Origin: Providencia rettgeri
GTDB lineage: Bacteria > Pseudomonadota > Gammaproteobacteria > Enterobacterales > Enterobacteriaceae
Assembly: GCF_023205015.1 (NCBI RefSeq)
Contig: NZ_CP096258.1
Coordinates: 1,116,001 to 1,180,000 of the forward strand
DNA: 64,000 nucleotides
Direction: 5' to 3'
Shown here: positions 26,786 through 34,932 of the stretch, piece by piece
How the letters are laid out: every line of letters starts with the position of its first letter
Position numbering within the stretch: the first letter of the stretch is position 1
The notes under the pieces: generated by a model
What the model saw: only the letters and a program-made list of their open reading frames with translations
Told to the model about the DNA's origin: nothing
Database searches by the model: none
Translations under genes and position numbers: made by a program

Positions 26786-27817
26786 ATGCTAAGTAAAAGA
26801 ATCTATACCCCAATACTGCTATTTGTTGCGGCTCTGTTTCTTACTGCCTGTGGTGGACCTGAACAACAGAACCTTCAGGGACAAACGATGGGCACGTACT
26901 ATTCGGTTAAATATGTTACAGACTCTTCGGAGCCAAAGCCTGAAGCTATTCAAGCTGAAATAGATAAACGGTTAGAAGAAGTTAACGACCAAATGTCAAC
27001 ATACCGCCCAGATTCAGAATTAAGTCGTTTTAACCAATTTAAAGAAGTGAATACACCATTCCCTGTTTCTGCTGCAACGGCAACAGTGGTTAAAAAAGCG
27101 ATTGAAATTAATAAGCTGACAAGTGGTTCATTAGATGTAACGGTTGGACCTTTAGTTAATTTATGGGGTTTTGGCCCTGAAGGAAGAGTGACTAAAGCAC
27201 CTTCAGATGAAGAGTTGGCTAAACGTAGAGCCTGGACAGGTATCGAAAAACTCTCCGTTCAAGATAATAACCTAATTAAAACAATCCCTGAGCTGTACGT
27301 CGACCTTTCCTCAATTGCTAAAGGTTATGGTGTTGACGTTGTTGCTGAATATTTAGAATCATTAGATATCAATAATTATATGGTTGATATTGGTGGTGAA
27401 GTACGTACAAAAGGAACAAATGGTAAAGAAGTACCATGGCGTATTGCAATAGAAAAACCTGTAGCGGATGGGGTAAGCCAAACAGCACAGGAGGTCATTG
27501 AACCCGGTGACCGTTCTATTGCCACATCAGGGGACTATCGCAATTATTTCGAACAAGATGGTGTTCGTTTTTCTCATACCATTGACCCGAAAACAGGAAA
27601 ACCAATCACCCATAATTTAGTTTCTATTACGGTGATTGCAGAAAATTGCATGAGTGCTGATGGCTTATCTACAGGGCTAAATGTTTTGGGGCCTGAAGCT
27701 GGCTTTGCTTTAGCTGAAAAAATGAATATTCCTGTTTTCATGATTGTTAAGACAGATAAAGGTTTTGAAGAGCGTTATACTAAGGCATTCGAACCGTTTT
27801 TAACCAAAAAACAGTAG
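26786..27817 (+). CDS. apbE: ApbE, FAD:protein FMN transferase (lipoprotein)
   Basis: A 343-aa lipoprotein: leader followed by the lipobox FLTAC, then the ApbE fold with GQTMGTYYSV, TVGPLVNLWGFGPE and IDPKTGKPITHNLVS. It transfers FMN from FAD to the SGAT threonines of NqrB and NqrC in the periplasm. I use the ATG at 26786, which has GGAG in front; an in-frame ATG at 26765 would place extra residues ahead of the leader. Its linkage to nqr fits its job. Confidence 0.95.
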   Translation: MLSKRIYTPILLFVAALFLTACGGPEQQNLQGQTMGTYYSVKYVTDSSEPKPEAIQAEIDKRLEEVNDQMSTYRPDSELSRFNQFKEVNTPFPVSAATATVVKKAIEINKLTSGSLDVTVGPLVNLWGFGPEGRVTKAPSDEELAKRRAWTGIEKLSVQDNNLIKTIPELYVDLSSIAKGYGVDVVAEYLESLDINNYMVDIGGEVRTKGTNGKEVPWRIAIEKPVADGVSQTAQEVIEPGDRSIATSGDYRNYFEQDGVRFSHTIDPKTGKPITHNLVSITVIAENCMSADGLSTGLNVLGPEAGFALAEKMNIPVFMIVKTDKGFEERYTKAFEPFLTKKQ

Positions 27818-27835
27818 TTGTGGGAGGACAAAAAA

Positions 27836-28063
27836 ATGCTTAATATTTTCATTGCAGCCTTTGCACTGTTTTTGTTGGCCTTTTTAGGCATGTCACTTGG
27901 GTACATTATTAAGCGTAAGAGTATTCAAGGTAGCTGCGGTGGGTTAAGCAGTATTGGTGTTGAAAAAGTGTGTGATTGTCCCGAACCTTGTGATGCACGT
28001 AAGAAACGCATGGCACGCGAAGAAGCACGTAAAAAACTGCTCAATAAAAACCGTATTATATAA
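27836..28063 (+). CDS. nqrM: NqrM, Na+-NQR maturation factor
   Basis: A 75-aa protein (former DUF539) with one N-terminal helix (about 3-25) and four cysteines, C34, C46, C48 and C52 (GSCGG ... VCDCPEPC). In Vibrio NqrM is needed to insert the iron into the NqrD/NqrE site. The ATG at 27836 follows GGAGGA; a TTG at 27818 is rejected as start. It begins 18 bp after apbE. Confidence 0.93.
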   Translation: MLNIFIAAFALFLLAFLGMSLGYIIKRKSIQGSCGGLSSIGVEKVCDCPEPCDARKKRMAREEARKKLLNKNRII

Positions 28064-28081
28064 TTCAACTCTTCATTTATA

Positions 28082-28113
28082 GACCTTAGCTAACAGTATT
28101 GTTGGCTAAGGTC
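28082..28113. repeat. Inverted repeat downstream of nqrM
   Basis: GACCTTAGC (28082-28090) and its complement at 28105-28113 with further pairing inside give a 14-bp stem and 4-base loop. It starts 18 bp after nqrM. Without a T-run it is an uncertain terminator. Confidence 0.5.
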
Positions 28114-28213
28114 GCTATGAAAGACCATTATACAATTTAATCTTACAGACACGCTTTAATATAACTTGTTATTATGTAATAAAATAAAATGATTATTTTA
28201 AATAATGTAAGTT

Positions 28214-28250
28214 AAAACTAAGCTATTATTGAAATAACTTAGTTTTTATA
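28214..28250. terminator. Probable terminator between nqrM and the GDPD-like gene
   Basis: AAAACTAAG (28214-28222) pairs with CTTAGTTTT (28238-28246), with AT-rich flanks on both sides. It lies between two convergent genes. Confidence 0.55.
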
Positions 28251-28260
28251 TTGAAGTATA

Positions 28261-29157
28261 TTATTTTCTAAATGCTTTAGGTGAATCAACCATTACAGCA
28301 TCAGCACCAATTTCTTTTGCGAGTTGGTAGTCACTTTCATTATTAACACCAAAAACAATGATATAAGCCTTGCCATTTTTTCTAAAACAATCAATAGCTT
28401 CTTTGTCCCATGAAATAACCGCAGGTGAACGAGCTTCACCTAGAGTGTATTTCTCAACAACTTCAATTTTTCGATGTAATTCAAAACCGAACCAACGGGT
28501 TTCAGATTCATGATTTTTCATAGGACATTGATGGCTTATCACACTATTTGCCAGTATAGTGCGAGTTTCATCTCGGCTTTCGAATAACTGTAATTTAGGC
28601 TCAAGAGTTTTTAGTGCATTTAAAAATGCGCCATTAGTTGAATAAAAACGTACTCGATTAACACTATGTGTGTCTTTCAATAGATTAAGAATAGCTTTTG
28701 CTTGAATATTAGGGTCTGCATCAGGTGATTTCAGGTCAACATAGAAAGTTGTATTCGGATATTCCTGCAAAATAGTTTTTAACGTACTAATCGTGGTTTT
28801 CTGCAAAGGAAATTGTTGATTATGTTTTTGGCTAAATTGGTAAGCTGCATTGACTTGGTTTAGTTGCTCAGCTGTGTAAGTGGATACCTTACCTTTTTTA
28901 TCGGTTAGTTCATCCAATTTACTTGGACGATATAAAACTAATTGATTGTCTTTACTTAATTGTACGGTTACCCAAATCGCATCTGACTTATTTTTAATCG
29001 CTAAATCAATAGCGTAAAGCGTATTTTCAGGAGCATCCGCAGTTCCTGCTCGGTGCGCAACAATTTTAGGGGATAGTGCAAAAGCGGTCTGGCTAGCAAA
29101 CAGTATTATGAGAGTTGCCATAAACTTAACATATTTTGATGTTGATATAATTGCCAT
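28261..29157 (-). CDS. GDPD-like exported protein with altered active-site motifs
   Basis: A 298-aa protein with a signal peptide (about residues 1-27, ending TAFA|LS) and a glycerophosphodiester-phosphodiesterase TIM barrel. The first motif AHRAGTADAPENT is intact. The second motif, usually ExD...HD, reads IWVTVQLSKDNQLVLYRP, so the metal ligands and the second catalytic His are replaced. I recall a clade with this WxTVQ...YRP variant, so it may be a distinct subfamily and not decay. I use the ATG at 29157; a TTG at 29205 would add residues before the signal peptide. Substrate unknown. Confidence 0.72.
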   Translation of the reverse strand: MAIISTSKYVKFMATLIILFASQTAFALSPKIVAHRAGTADAPENTLYAIDLAIKNKSDAIWVTVQLSKDNQLVLYRPSKLDELTDKKGKVSTYTAEQLNQVNAAYQFSQKHNQQFPLQKTTISTLKTILQEYPNTTFYVDLKSPDADPNIQAKAILNLLKDTHSVNRVRFYSTNGAFLNALKTLEPKLQLFESRDETRTILANSVISHQCPMKNHESETRWFGFELHRKIEVVEKYTLGEARSPAVISWDKEAIDCFRKNGKAYIIVFGVNNESDYQLAKEIGADAVMVDSPKAFRK

Positions 29158-29397
29158 AGATATAATCCATAGATAGTTTTCAAGGTATTGTCGTTGATAA
29201 AACAACTCTTTTTATTACTTTCTTGTTTAAAAGTAAGTATTAATGCTTGTTTTTAAGACAAACTTTAAATAAAGCATTTAATTAGGTAGCTTGGCAGATA
29301 ATTATTGCAATATGATGAATTGACTAATTATCATTAAGTTATCTCCCTGCTCATCAATTTTATGGTGACGTAGCAATAATTGCATAGCCAATAAATA

Positions 29398-29417
29398 TAC
29401 TGTATATTTAATCAGGT
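29398..29417 (+). promoter_or_regulatory. LexA box upstream of dinB
   Basis: TACTGTATATTTAATCAGGT contains CTGT-N8-TCAG, one mismatch from the CTGT-N8-ACAG core. It ends 22 bp before the dinB start. dinB is a LexA regulon member in E. coli. Confidence 0.75.
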
Positions 29418-29439
29418 GTTTGATTGGCAGAGCTAACCC

Positions 29440-30495
29440 GTGCGTAAAATTATTCATATTGATATGGACTGCTTTTATGCAGCGATAGAAATGCGGGACG
29501 ATCCCAACCTTCGCAATGTGCCTATTGCGGTGGGGGGAAGTGCAGATCGTCGAGGTGTGATTAGCACTGCAAATTATGAAGCTCGTCGCTACGGTGTTCA
29601 CAGTGCGATGTCCACAGCAATTGCACTTAGGCTTTGCCCGCACTTGAAAGTTGTTCCTGGGCATATGGCACTTTATAAAGAAACCTCTTTGCATATTCAA
29701 AAGATATTTGCACGCTATACAGACCTCATAGAACCGCTTTCTCTTGATGAAGCTTATTTGGATGTCACGGATTGCACACAATTGCACGGCTCTGCAACGT
29801 TAATCGCAGAGGCTATTCGTCAGCAAATTTTCGATGAACTGCAATTAACGGCTTCAGCAGGGATAGCGCCAATAAAATTTTTGGCAAAGATTGCTTCAGA
29901 TATGAATAAACCTAATGGCCAATTCGTAATCACTCCGCAAAATATCGAACAATTCGTTCTTAACTTGCCTCTAAAAAAGATCCCTGGTGTGGGTAAGGTA
30001 ACAGCCCAAAAATTAGCGGATATGGGGTTGATGACTTGTGCTGATGTTCAAAAATATGATGTTGTTGCATTGATTAAAAGTATGGGTAAATTTGGTCAGG
30101 TACTATGGGAGCGTTGCCATGGTATCGATGAGCGAGCTATTAACTCTGATAGGCTAAGAAAATCAGTGGGGGTTGAACGCACGCTTGCAGTGGATATTGA
30201 CCAATGGACCGATTGTTTACAGTTACTTGATAAATTATATGACGAATTACAACGGCGTTTGGCGAAGGTAAAACCTGACCTACGAATTGCTCGCCAAGGT
30301 GTGAAATTTAAATTTGCAGACTTCCAGCAAACCACACAAGAACACGTATATCCAGTTCTTAATAAACAAGATTTGGTGCAAATAGCGAAACAAGTTTGGG
30401 ATAATCGTCGCTTAGGGCGTGGTGTTCGGCTAGTTGGTTTACATGTCATGCTGCAAAGCCCGCAGCTTGAACGACAATTGTTACTCGAATTATAA
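29440..30495 (+). CDS. dinB: DinB, DNA polymerase IV
   Basis: A 351-aa Y-family translesion polymerase. Catalytic acids are D8 (HIDMDCFYAA), D103 and E104 (SLDEAYLDV). The steric-gate position is Y13, where E. coli has F13. The C-terminal QLLLEL resembles the beta-clamp-binding tail. The start codon is GTG at 29440, giving MRKIIHIDMDC as in E. coli. A LexA box lies just upstream. Confidence 0.96.
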   Translation: MRKIIHIDMDCFYAAIEMRDDPNLRNVPIAVGGSADRRGVISTANYEARRYGVHSAMSTAIALRLCPHLKVVPGHMALYKETSLHIQKIFARYTDLIEPLSLDEAYLDVTDCTQLHGSATLIAEAIRQQIFDELQLTASAGIAPIKFLAKIASDMNKPNGQFVITPQNIEQFVLNLPLKKIPGVGKVTAQKLADMGLMTCADVQKYDVVALIKSMGKFGQVLWERCHGIDERAINSDRLRKSVGVERTLAVDIDQWTDCLQLLDKLYDELQRRLAKVKPDLRIARQGVKFKFADFQQTTQEHVYPVLNKQDLVQIAKQVWDNRRLGRGVRLVGLHVMLQSPQLERQLLLEL

Positions 30496-30522
30496 AAACA
30501 CCCATCTGGTGATGGGTGTTTG
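30496..30522 (+). terminator. dinB terminator
   Basis: AACACCCATC and GATGGGTGTT form a 10-bp stem with a TGGT loop starting right after the dinB stop. An A-run precedes and short T-rich sequence follows, so it may also serve pepD from the other side. Confidence 0.75.
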
Positions 30523-30542
30523 GCCTTTAGGTCATCAACAGT

Positions 30543-32003
30543 TTATTCTTTGACAGGAATAGCTTTTAAAACCGCTGTTAATAATTTCCAATACTCACCA
30601 ACGCTTGCAATATGCACACGTTCATCAGGGGAGTGTGCACCGCGAATCGTTGGCCCAATTGAAACCATATCCATGTCTGGGTAAGGTTTTTTGAATAGAC
30701 CACATTCAAGGCCTGCGTGGATCACCATCACATTAGGGATTTTACCAAACAGCTTGTTATAGGTCTCGCTGACTAAATGCATGACTGGTGAGTCTGCATC
30801 CGGCTGCCAACCAGGGTAACTGCCTTCTGCTCGGTATTGGGCTTGTGCTAGTTTACTGATAGATGTCAGCATGTTAACAACGTAGTTTTTACCGCTATCA
30901 ATGAGTGAGCGAACAAGGAAGATAATTTCTGCTTTATCTTCAGTAAGGCGTACAACACCTTCGTTAAGTGACGTTTCAACGACGCCGATAGCAACATCAC
31001 TCATGCGAATTACACCGTTTGGCGCCGCATTTAAGAAGAAAACAAAACGTTTTTGGCAGTCATCAGAAAGCGCTTTTAGCTCACTCTGTGTTTCGTCTAG
31101 TAGCAGCACAAGGTTAGGTTCGACGACAGCTAATTCGTTTTTCAGAATATCTTCATAGCGTGTTCTTAATGCCGTTAATTCAGTAACTTTGTTTGCTGGA
31201 ACAGCAATAACGGCATAGGCTTCACGAGGAATCGCATTACGGACAGTACCGCCTCTGAAATCTAATAATTTTAGGCTTAAATCTTCTGCGTGTCCTGCCA
31301 GAAAACGCGCTAGCAGCTTATTGGCATTACCTAAGCCTAAATGTACATCACCACCTGAGTGCCCACCTTTCAAGCCTTTTAGGGTCATTGTGAAAGTTTT
31401 ATAGCCTTGTGGTAATGCTTCACGAGTCAGGTCAAATGTGGTTGTGAAATCAACACCACCGGCGCAACCCATGTAAATTTCACCTTCTTCTTCTGAGTCG
31501 GTGTTAATCAGAATATCGGCTTGCAACCAGCCTGCTTTCAAGCCAAAGGCACCTTCCATACCGGCTTCTTCGGTCATGGTCAGGAGAACTTCCATTGGGC
31601 CATGTTCAACACTATCATCGGCAAGAACCGCCAATGCAGAAGCCAAACCAATACCGTTGTCAGCACCTAAAGTGGTGCCTTCAGCTGTGACCCACTCTCC
31701 GTTAACATATGGGCGAATTGGGTCGGTTTTAAAGTCATGTACCGTGTCGTTATTTTTTTGTGGCACCATGTCTAAGTGAGCTTGTAAAACAACACCTTTA
31801 CGGTTTTCGTAACCAGGCGTAGCCGGTTTACGGATCAGAATATTGCCTACTTCATCACGTTCAACGTGAAAGCCTTTTTGTTTTGACCAATCAACAATAT
31901 GTGCGGCTAAAGCCTCTTCATGGTATGAAGGGTGTGGAATAGAGCAGATTTTAGCGAAAATGTCCCATAGCGGTTGGGGGGATAATGTAGCAAGTTCAGA
32001 CAC
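30543..32003 (-). CDS. pepD: PepD, aminoacyl-histidine dipeptidase
   Basis: A 486-aa M20-family metallopeptidase (peptidase D, carnosinase-like). Metal-ligand motifs QAHLDMVPQKN, GADNGIG and EEAGMEGAFG are intact, as are the lid-domain block GLKGGHSGGDVHLGLGNANK and the HSPDE region near the C-terminus. It hydrolyses Xaa-His and other dipeptides in the cytoplasm. Divergent from gpt, with an ERIC element just upstream. Confidence 0.96.
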   Translation of the reverse strand: MSELATLSPQPLWDIFAKICSIPHPSYHEEALAAHIVDWSKQKGFHVERDEVGNILIRKPATPGYENRKGVVLQAHLDMVPQKNNDTVHDFKTDPIRPYVNGEWVTAEGTTLGADNGIGLASALAVLADDSVEHGPMEVLLTMTEEAGMEGAFGLKAGWLQADILINTDSEEEGEIYMGCAGGVDFTTTFDLTREALPQGYKTFTMTLKGLKGGHSGGDVHLGLGNANKLLARFLAGHAEDLSLKLLDFRGGTVRNAIPREAYAVIAVPANKVTELTALRTRYEDILKNELAVVEPNLVLLLDETQSELKALSDDCQKRFVFFLNAAPNGVIRMSDVAIGVVETSLNEGVVRLTEDKAEIIFLVRSLIDSGKNYVVNMLTSISKLAQAQYRAEGSYPGWQPDADSPVMHLVSETYNKLFGKIPNVMVIHAGLECGLFKKPYPDMDMVSIGPTIRGAHSPDERVHIASVGEYWKLLTAVLKAIPVKE

Positions 32004-32438
32004 GTTTTTCTCCTTTTCCCGTCATATTTTGAGTTGTAGCGTTGTTGGCTTCACTCGTAAACCCTAGTCACATACTTATGTATGTTCCTAGGGATTTTCT
32101 CATTTGCCGCCTAGCCACAACCCAAATTATTTAGGGAAAATATTTAATTTCCTTGGGGTATGGCATCACTAGTTTTATTGACCGAGCAACTCAAATTACC
32201 TCAGAGATTTTTAGTTGAGTTATGTTAGTTACTAGCTTGATATGCAAAATTAAATGATGCATTGCTGATAAACTCAGGATAACACTTTCTTTTAAGCAAT
32301 GGACAGTGTAAATGATAATAATTAATGGTGAATGACGCTTTTTGCTGGTTTTTAACCGGCCAAATCACTATAATCTCGCGCAACCTTTTTTCCGCAAGAC
32401 ACATTTCAGATTTACTCAGCAGTCGGGACCCGAATTTT
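32004..32438. other. pepD-gpt divergent intergenic region
   Basis: A 435-bp region containing one ERIC element next to pepD. The gpt-proximal part carries a TATAAT hexamer (near 32371) as a likely -10. Nothing else with coding character. Confidence 0.6.
32018..32136. repeat. ERIC element
   Basis: About 119 bp matching the ERIC consensus: GTCATATTTTGAGTTGTAGC at one end, ACATACTTATGTATGT in the centre and GCCACAACCCAAATTATTT at the other end. The ends are inverted repeats, so the RNA would fold into one long imperfect hairpin. It begins about 15 bp upstream of the pepD start and could lie in the pepD leader. Confidence 0.85.
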
Positions 32439-32903
32439 ATGAGCGAAAAATATGTCGTAACGTGGGATATGTTGCAAATACATGCCCGTAAACTCGCACA
32501 ACGTTTATTACCAGTAGAGCAATGGACTGGTATTATCGCGGTTAGCCGTGGTGGCCTTGTTCCTGGTGCACTTCTCGCACGTGAGCTTGGTATTCGTAAC
32601 GTTGACACCGTTTGTATTTCTAGCTATGACCATGACAACCAGCGTGAATTAACCGTGATTAAACGCGCCGAAGGTGATGGTGAAGGCTATATTGTCATTG
32701 ATGACCTAGTTGATACTGGCGGTACAGCACAAGCTATTCGTGATATGTACCCTAAAGCGCACTTTGTGACTATTTTTGCTAAACCAGCGGGTCGTCCATT
32801 AGTTGATGATTACGTAGTCGATATCCCACAAGACACATGGATTGAACAGCCATGGGATATGGGTGTCGTTTTTGTTAAACCGTTGTGTGAACAAGATAAA
32901 TAA
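32439..32903 (+). CDS. gpt: Gpt, xanthine-guanine phosphoribosyltransferase
   Basis: A 154-aa purine salvage enzyme converting guanine or xanthine plus PRPP to GMP or XMP. The PRPP-binding motif is VIDDLVDTGGTA. The ATG at 32439 gives MSEKYVVTWDMLQIHARKLA, matching E. coli Gpt in sequence and length. Confidence 0.96.
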   Translation: MSEKYVVTWDMLQIHARKLAQRLLPVEQWTGIIAVSRGGLVPGALLARELGIRNVDTVCISSYDHDNQRELTVIKRAEGDGEGYIVIDDLVDTGGTAQAIRDMYPKAHFVTIFAKPAGRPLVDDYVVDIPQDTWIEQPWDMGVVFVKPLCEQDK

Positions 32904-33023
32904 GTCTGTGTTTCAGGCGATTTTTAGGTGAAAAAATATTGTTATTATAAAGTGTTATCGACTTTATTGATTGCAAGAACACATTAATACCTAAAATATT
33001 TAAGCTAAACACGATATAATTTG

Positions 33024-33057
33024 GGGAATGCATTTTTGCATTCCCTTTCTTTTTTTT
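33024..33057 (+). terminator. gpt terminator
   Basis: GGGAATGCA (33024-33032) and TGCATTCCC (33037-33045) with a TTTT loop, followed by TTTCTTTTTTT. It lies 120 bp past gpt and ends 36 bp before frsA. Confidence 0.9.
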
Positions 33058-33092
33058 GGCCAAATTCAACTCCGATAGACAAGGAAATAGGG

Positions 33093-34343
33093 ATGACTCA
33101 GCAAAACCTTTCAGAAAAACTTTTCAAACCTAAAGTCAGGCAAGTTGAAACGTCAACATTAGTCTCTTATTCATCTCAAACCATTTCTCAAATCAAAGAA
33201 CATAGCGTGTTAAGTGGGTCCCATCATGCGGGGTGGTATCGTATGATCAACCGCTTAATGTGGATTTGGCGGGGGATAGACGCCTTAGAAATTGAAGATG
33301 TACTGAGCCGTATTGCTATCTCTGATGCACAGCGCAGTAATGATAACTTATTGGATACCGTCATTGGCAATCGTCGCGGAAACTGGTGTTTCGAATGGTC
33401 CCAGCAAGCCATGCATTGGCAACAAAAAGCATTAGAGTTTGAGAAAGGTGCAGAGGCAGGGGATGCTTGGTTGCGTTCAGCTAACTTGTACAGTATCGCT
33501 GCTTACCCATTTATTAAGGGCGATGAGCTTGCTGACCAAGCTATTTTGCTGGCATGCAAAGCTTATGATAGTGCAGCGAAATTTTCTCAATACCGCTTAA
33601 AGAAAATTCCATTTAAAGTTGATGGTGGAAAAGAAGTCTGCGGTTTTCTACATATCCCTTCACAGGGGCAAGGGCCTTACCCGACTGTGATGATCTGCGG
33701 TATGTTAGATAGCTTACAGATTGATTTTTGCCGCTATTTTCGTGATTACCTCGAACCTCTTGGCATTGCGATGCTAACACTGGATATGCCATCCATTGGT
33801 TATTCGGTTAAGCAAAAGTTGACGCAGGAAACAAGCACTTTACATGAGCAAATCGTTCGTCAACTAGGGGATATTGCTTGGATTGACCATACGCGTTTTG
33901 GTATTGTGGGCATGCGTTTTGGCGCAAATATAGCATTAAGATTAGCTTATATGTGCCCAGATAAAATTAAAGCAGTCGCTGTCATAGGGCCAATTGTGCA
34001 CAGCTTATTGCATGAAGAGAAGTATCAGCAAGATATTCCTCGGATGGTTTTGGATGTGTTCGCCAGTCGTTTGGGTATTTATCAAGTTGATGGTTCTGCT
34101 TTACGGCATGAATTAAGCTGTTATTCACTTAAAAATCAGGGGCTTTTAGGGAAACGTAGTCAAGTCCCAATGTTATCAATTAGCCTTAAGGATGATATTT
34201 ATAGTCCTAAAGCGGAATCTGATTTAATTCGACGTTCATCGATGGATGCTGACACGATAATGCTACCAAGCAAGCCTGTTTTTGCTAATTTCGAAAAGGC
34301 ATTAAGTGAAACTACCAGCTGGTTGAAAGCAAAAATACTTTAA
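33093..34343 (+). CDS. frsA: FrsA, alpha/beta-hydrolase-fold protein
   Basis: A 416-aa DUF1100/FrsA protein, reported in enterics to bind dephosphorylated EIIA-Glc and influence the respiration/fermentation balance; an esterase role has been claimed and disputed. The nucleophile-elbow position reads GMRFGANIA, with Arg where hydrolases have Ser, as in E. coli FrsA. I choose the ATG at 33093 (AAGGAAATAGGG upstream), since earlier in-frame starts lie in the gpt terminator. Confidence 0.9.
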   Translation: MTQQNLSEKLFKPKVRQVETSTLVSYSSQTISQIKEHSVLSGSHHAGWYRMINRLMWIWRGIDALEIEDVLSRIAISDAQRSNDNLLDTVIGNRRGNWCFEWSQQAMHWQQKALEFEKGAEAGDAWLRSANLYSIAAYPFIKGDELADQAILLACKAYDSAAKFSQYRLKKIPFKVDGGKEVCGFLHIPSQGQGPYPTVMICGMLDSLQIDFCRYFRDYLEPLGIAMLTLDMPSIGYSVKQKLTQETSTLHEQIVRQLGDIAWIDHTRFGIVGMRFGANIALRLAYMCPDKIKAVAVIGPIVHSLLHEEKYQQDIPRMVLDVFASRLGIYQVDGSALRHELSCYSLKNQGLLGKRSQVPMLSISLKDDIYSPKAESDLIRRSSMDADTIMLPSKPVFANFEKALSETTSWLKAKIL

Positions 34344-34414
34344 TTTTATTTAATAACTTGCTTATTTTTTCCCATTTGTTAAAAAGGGGTCTTCCCAAGA
34401 AGGAGATCCTTAAC

Positions 34415-34816
34415 ATGGCTTTACCGACTGATTACTCAAATGGAAAGTATTTAAAGAAGTTTGCTACGATAGGACCTTATTTACGTGAAAAACAATGTGT
34501 AAATGGTTGTTATATATTTGATAGCCTTGTTGTTTGTGTAAACGCAAATATTGCGCCAGAAAAACGTGAATTTTGGGGGTGGTGGCTAAAATTGGTTGCA
34601 ACTGATAAAGGCTTTGAGTTTACTTATCATTTTGGCCTATACAATAGCCATGGTAGTTGGCAAGTTAAAACACTGAAAGATGCAGCAACTATTGAGGCAA
34701 TTGAGCAAAATTTAGTGTCTTTTCATCAAGCCCTTGCTAAACAATTATCTGAACTTGAGTTAAGCCTCTTTCCCTCCCCGCTAATGGCAGAATTAAAACT
34801 GGAATTAAGCGCATAA
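34415..34816 (+). CDS. crl: Crl, RpoS-holoenzyme assembly factor
   Basis: A 133-aa protein, the same length as E. coli Crl. It binds sigma-S and promotes its association with core RNA polymerase. The conserved stretch REFWGWWLKL and the N-terminal KKFATIGPYLRE are visible. ATG at 34415 follows AAGGAG. In E. coli phoE separates crl from proB; here it is absent. Confidence 0.93.
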   Translation: MALPTDYSNGKYLKKFATIGPYLREKQCVNGCYIFDSLVVCVNANIAPEKREFWGWWLKLVATDKGFEFTYHFGLYNSHGSWQVKTLKDAATIEAIEQNLVSFHQALAKQLSELELSLFPSPLMAELKLELSA

Positions 34817-34847
34817 ATTTGTTTTAAACCAACTTTTGTTGAATTTT

Positions 34848-34871
34848 GCGTTATGCCTGTTGGCATAACGC
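34848..34871 (+). terminator. Hairpin between crl and proB
   Basis: GCGTTATGCC and GGCATAACGC form a perfect 10-bp stem with a TGTT loop, 31 bp after crl and 61 bp before proB. There is no T-run, so it may act as a weak terminator or a leader structure. Confidence 0.55.
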
Positions 34872-34932
34872 GCTTCTCCTGATAAAAATGATACCTACTT
34901 TTTGGTTTATTAATCCTAATGGCAGAAAAATG

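Noticed and set aside
33664..33990. frsA read as a serine esterase
   Set aside because: The nucleophile elbow has Arg in place of Ser (GMRFG), as in E. coli FrsA, so I do not claim hydrolase activity.
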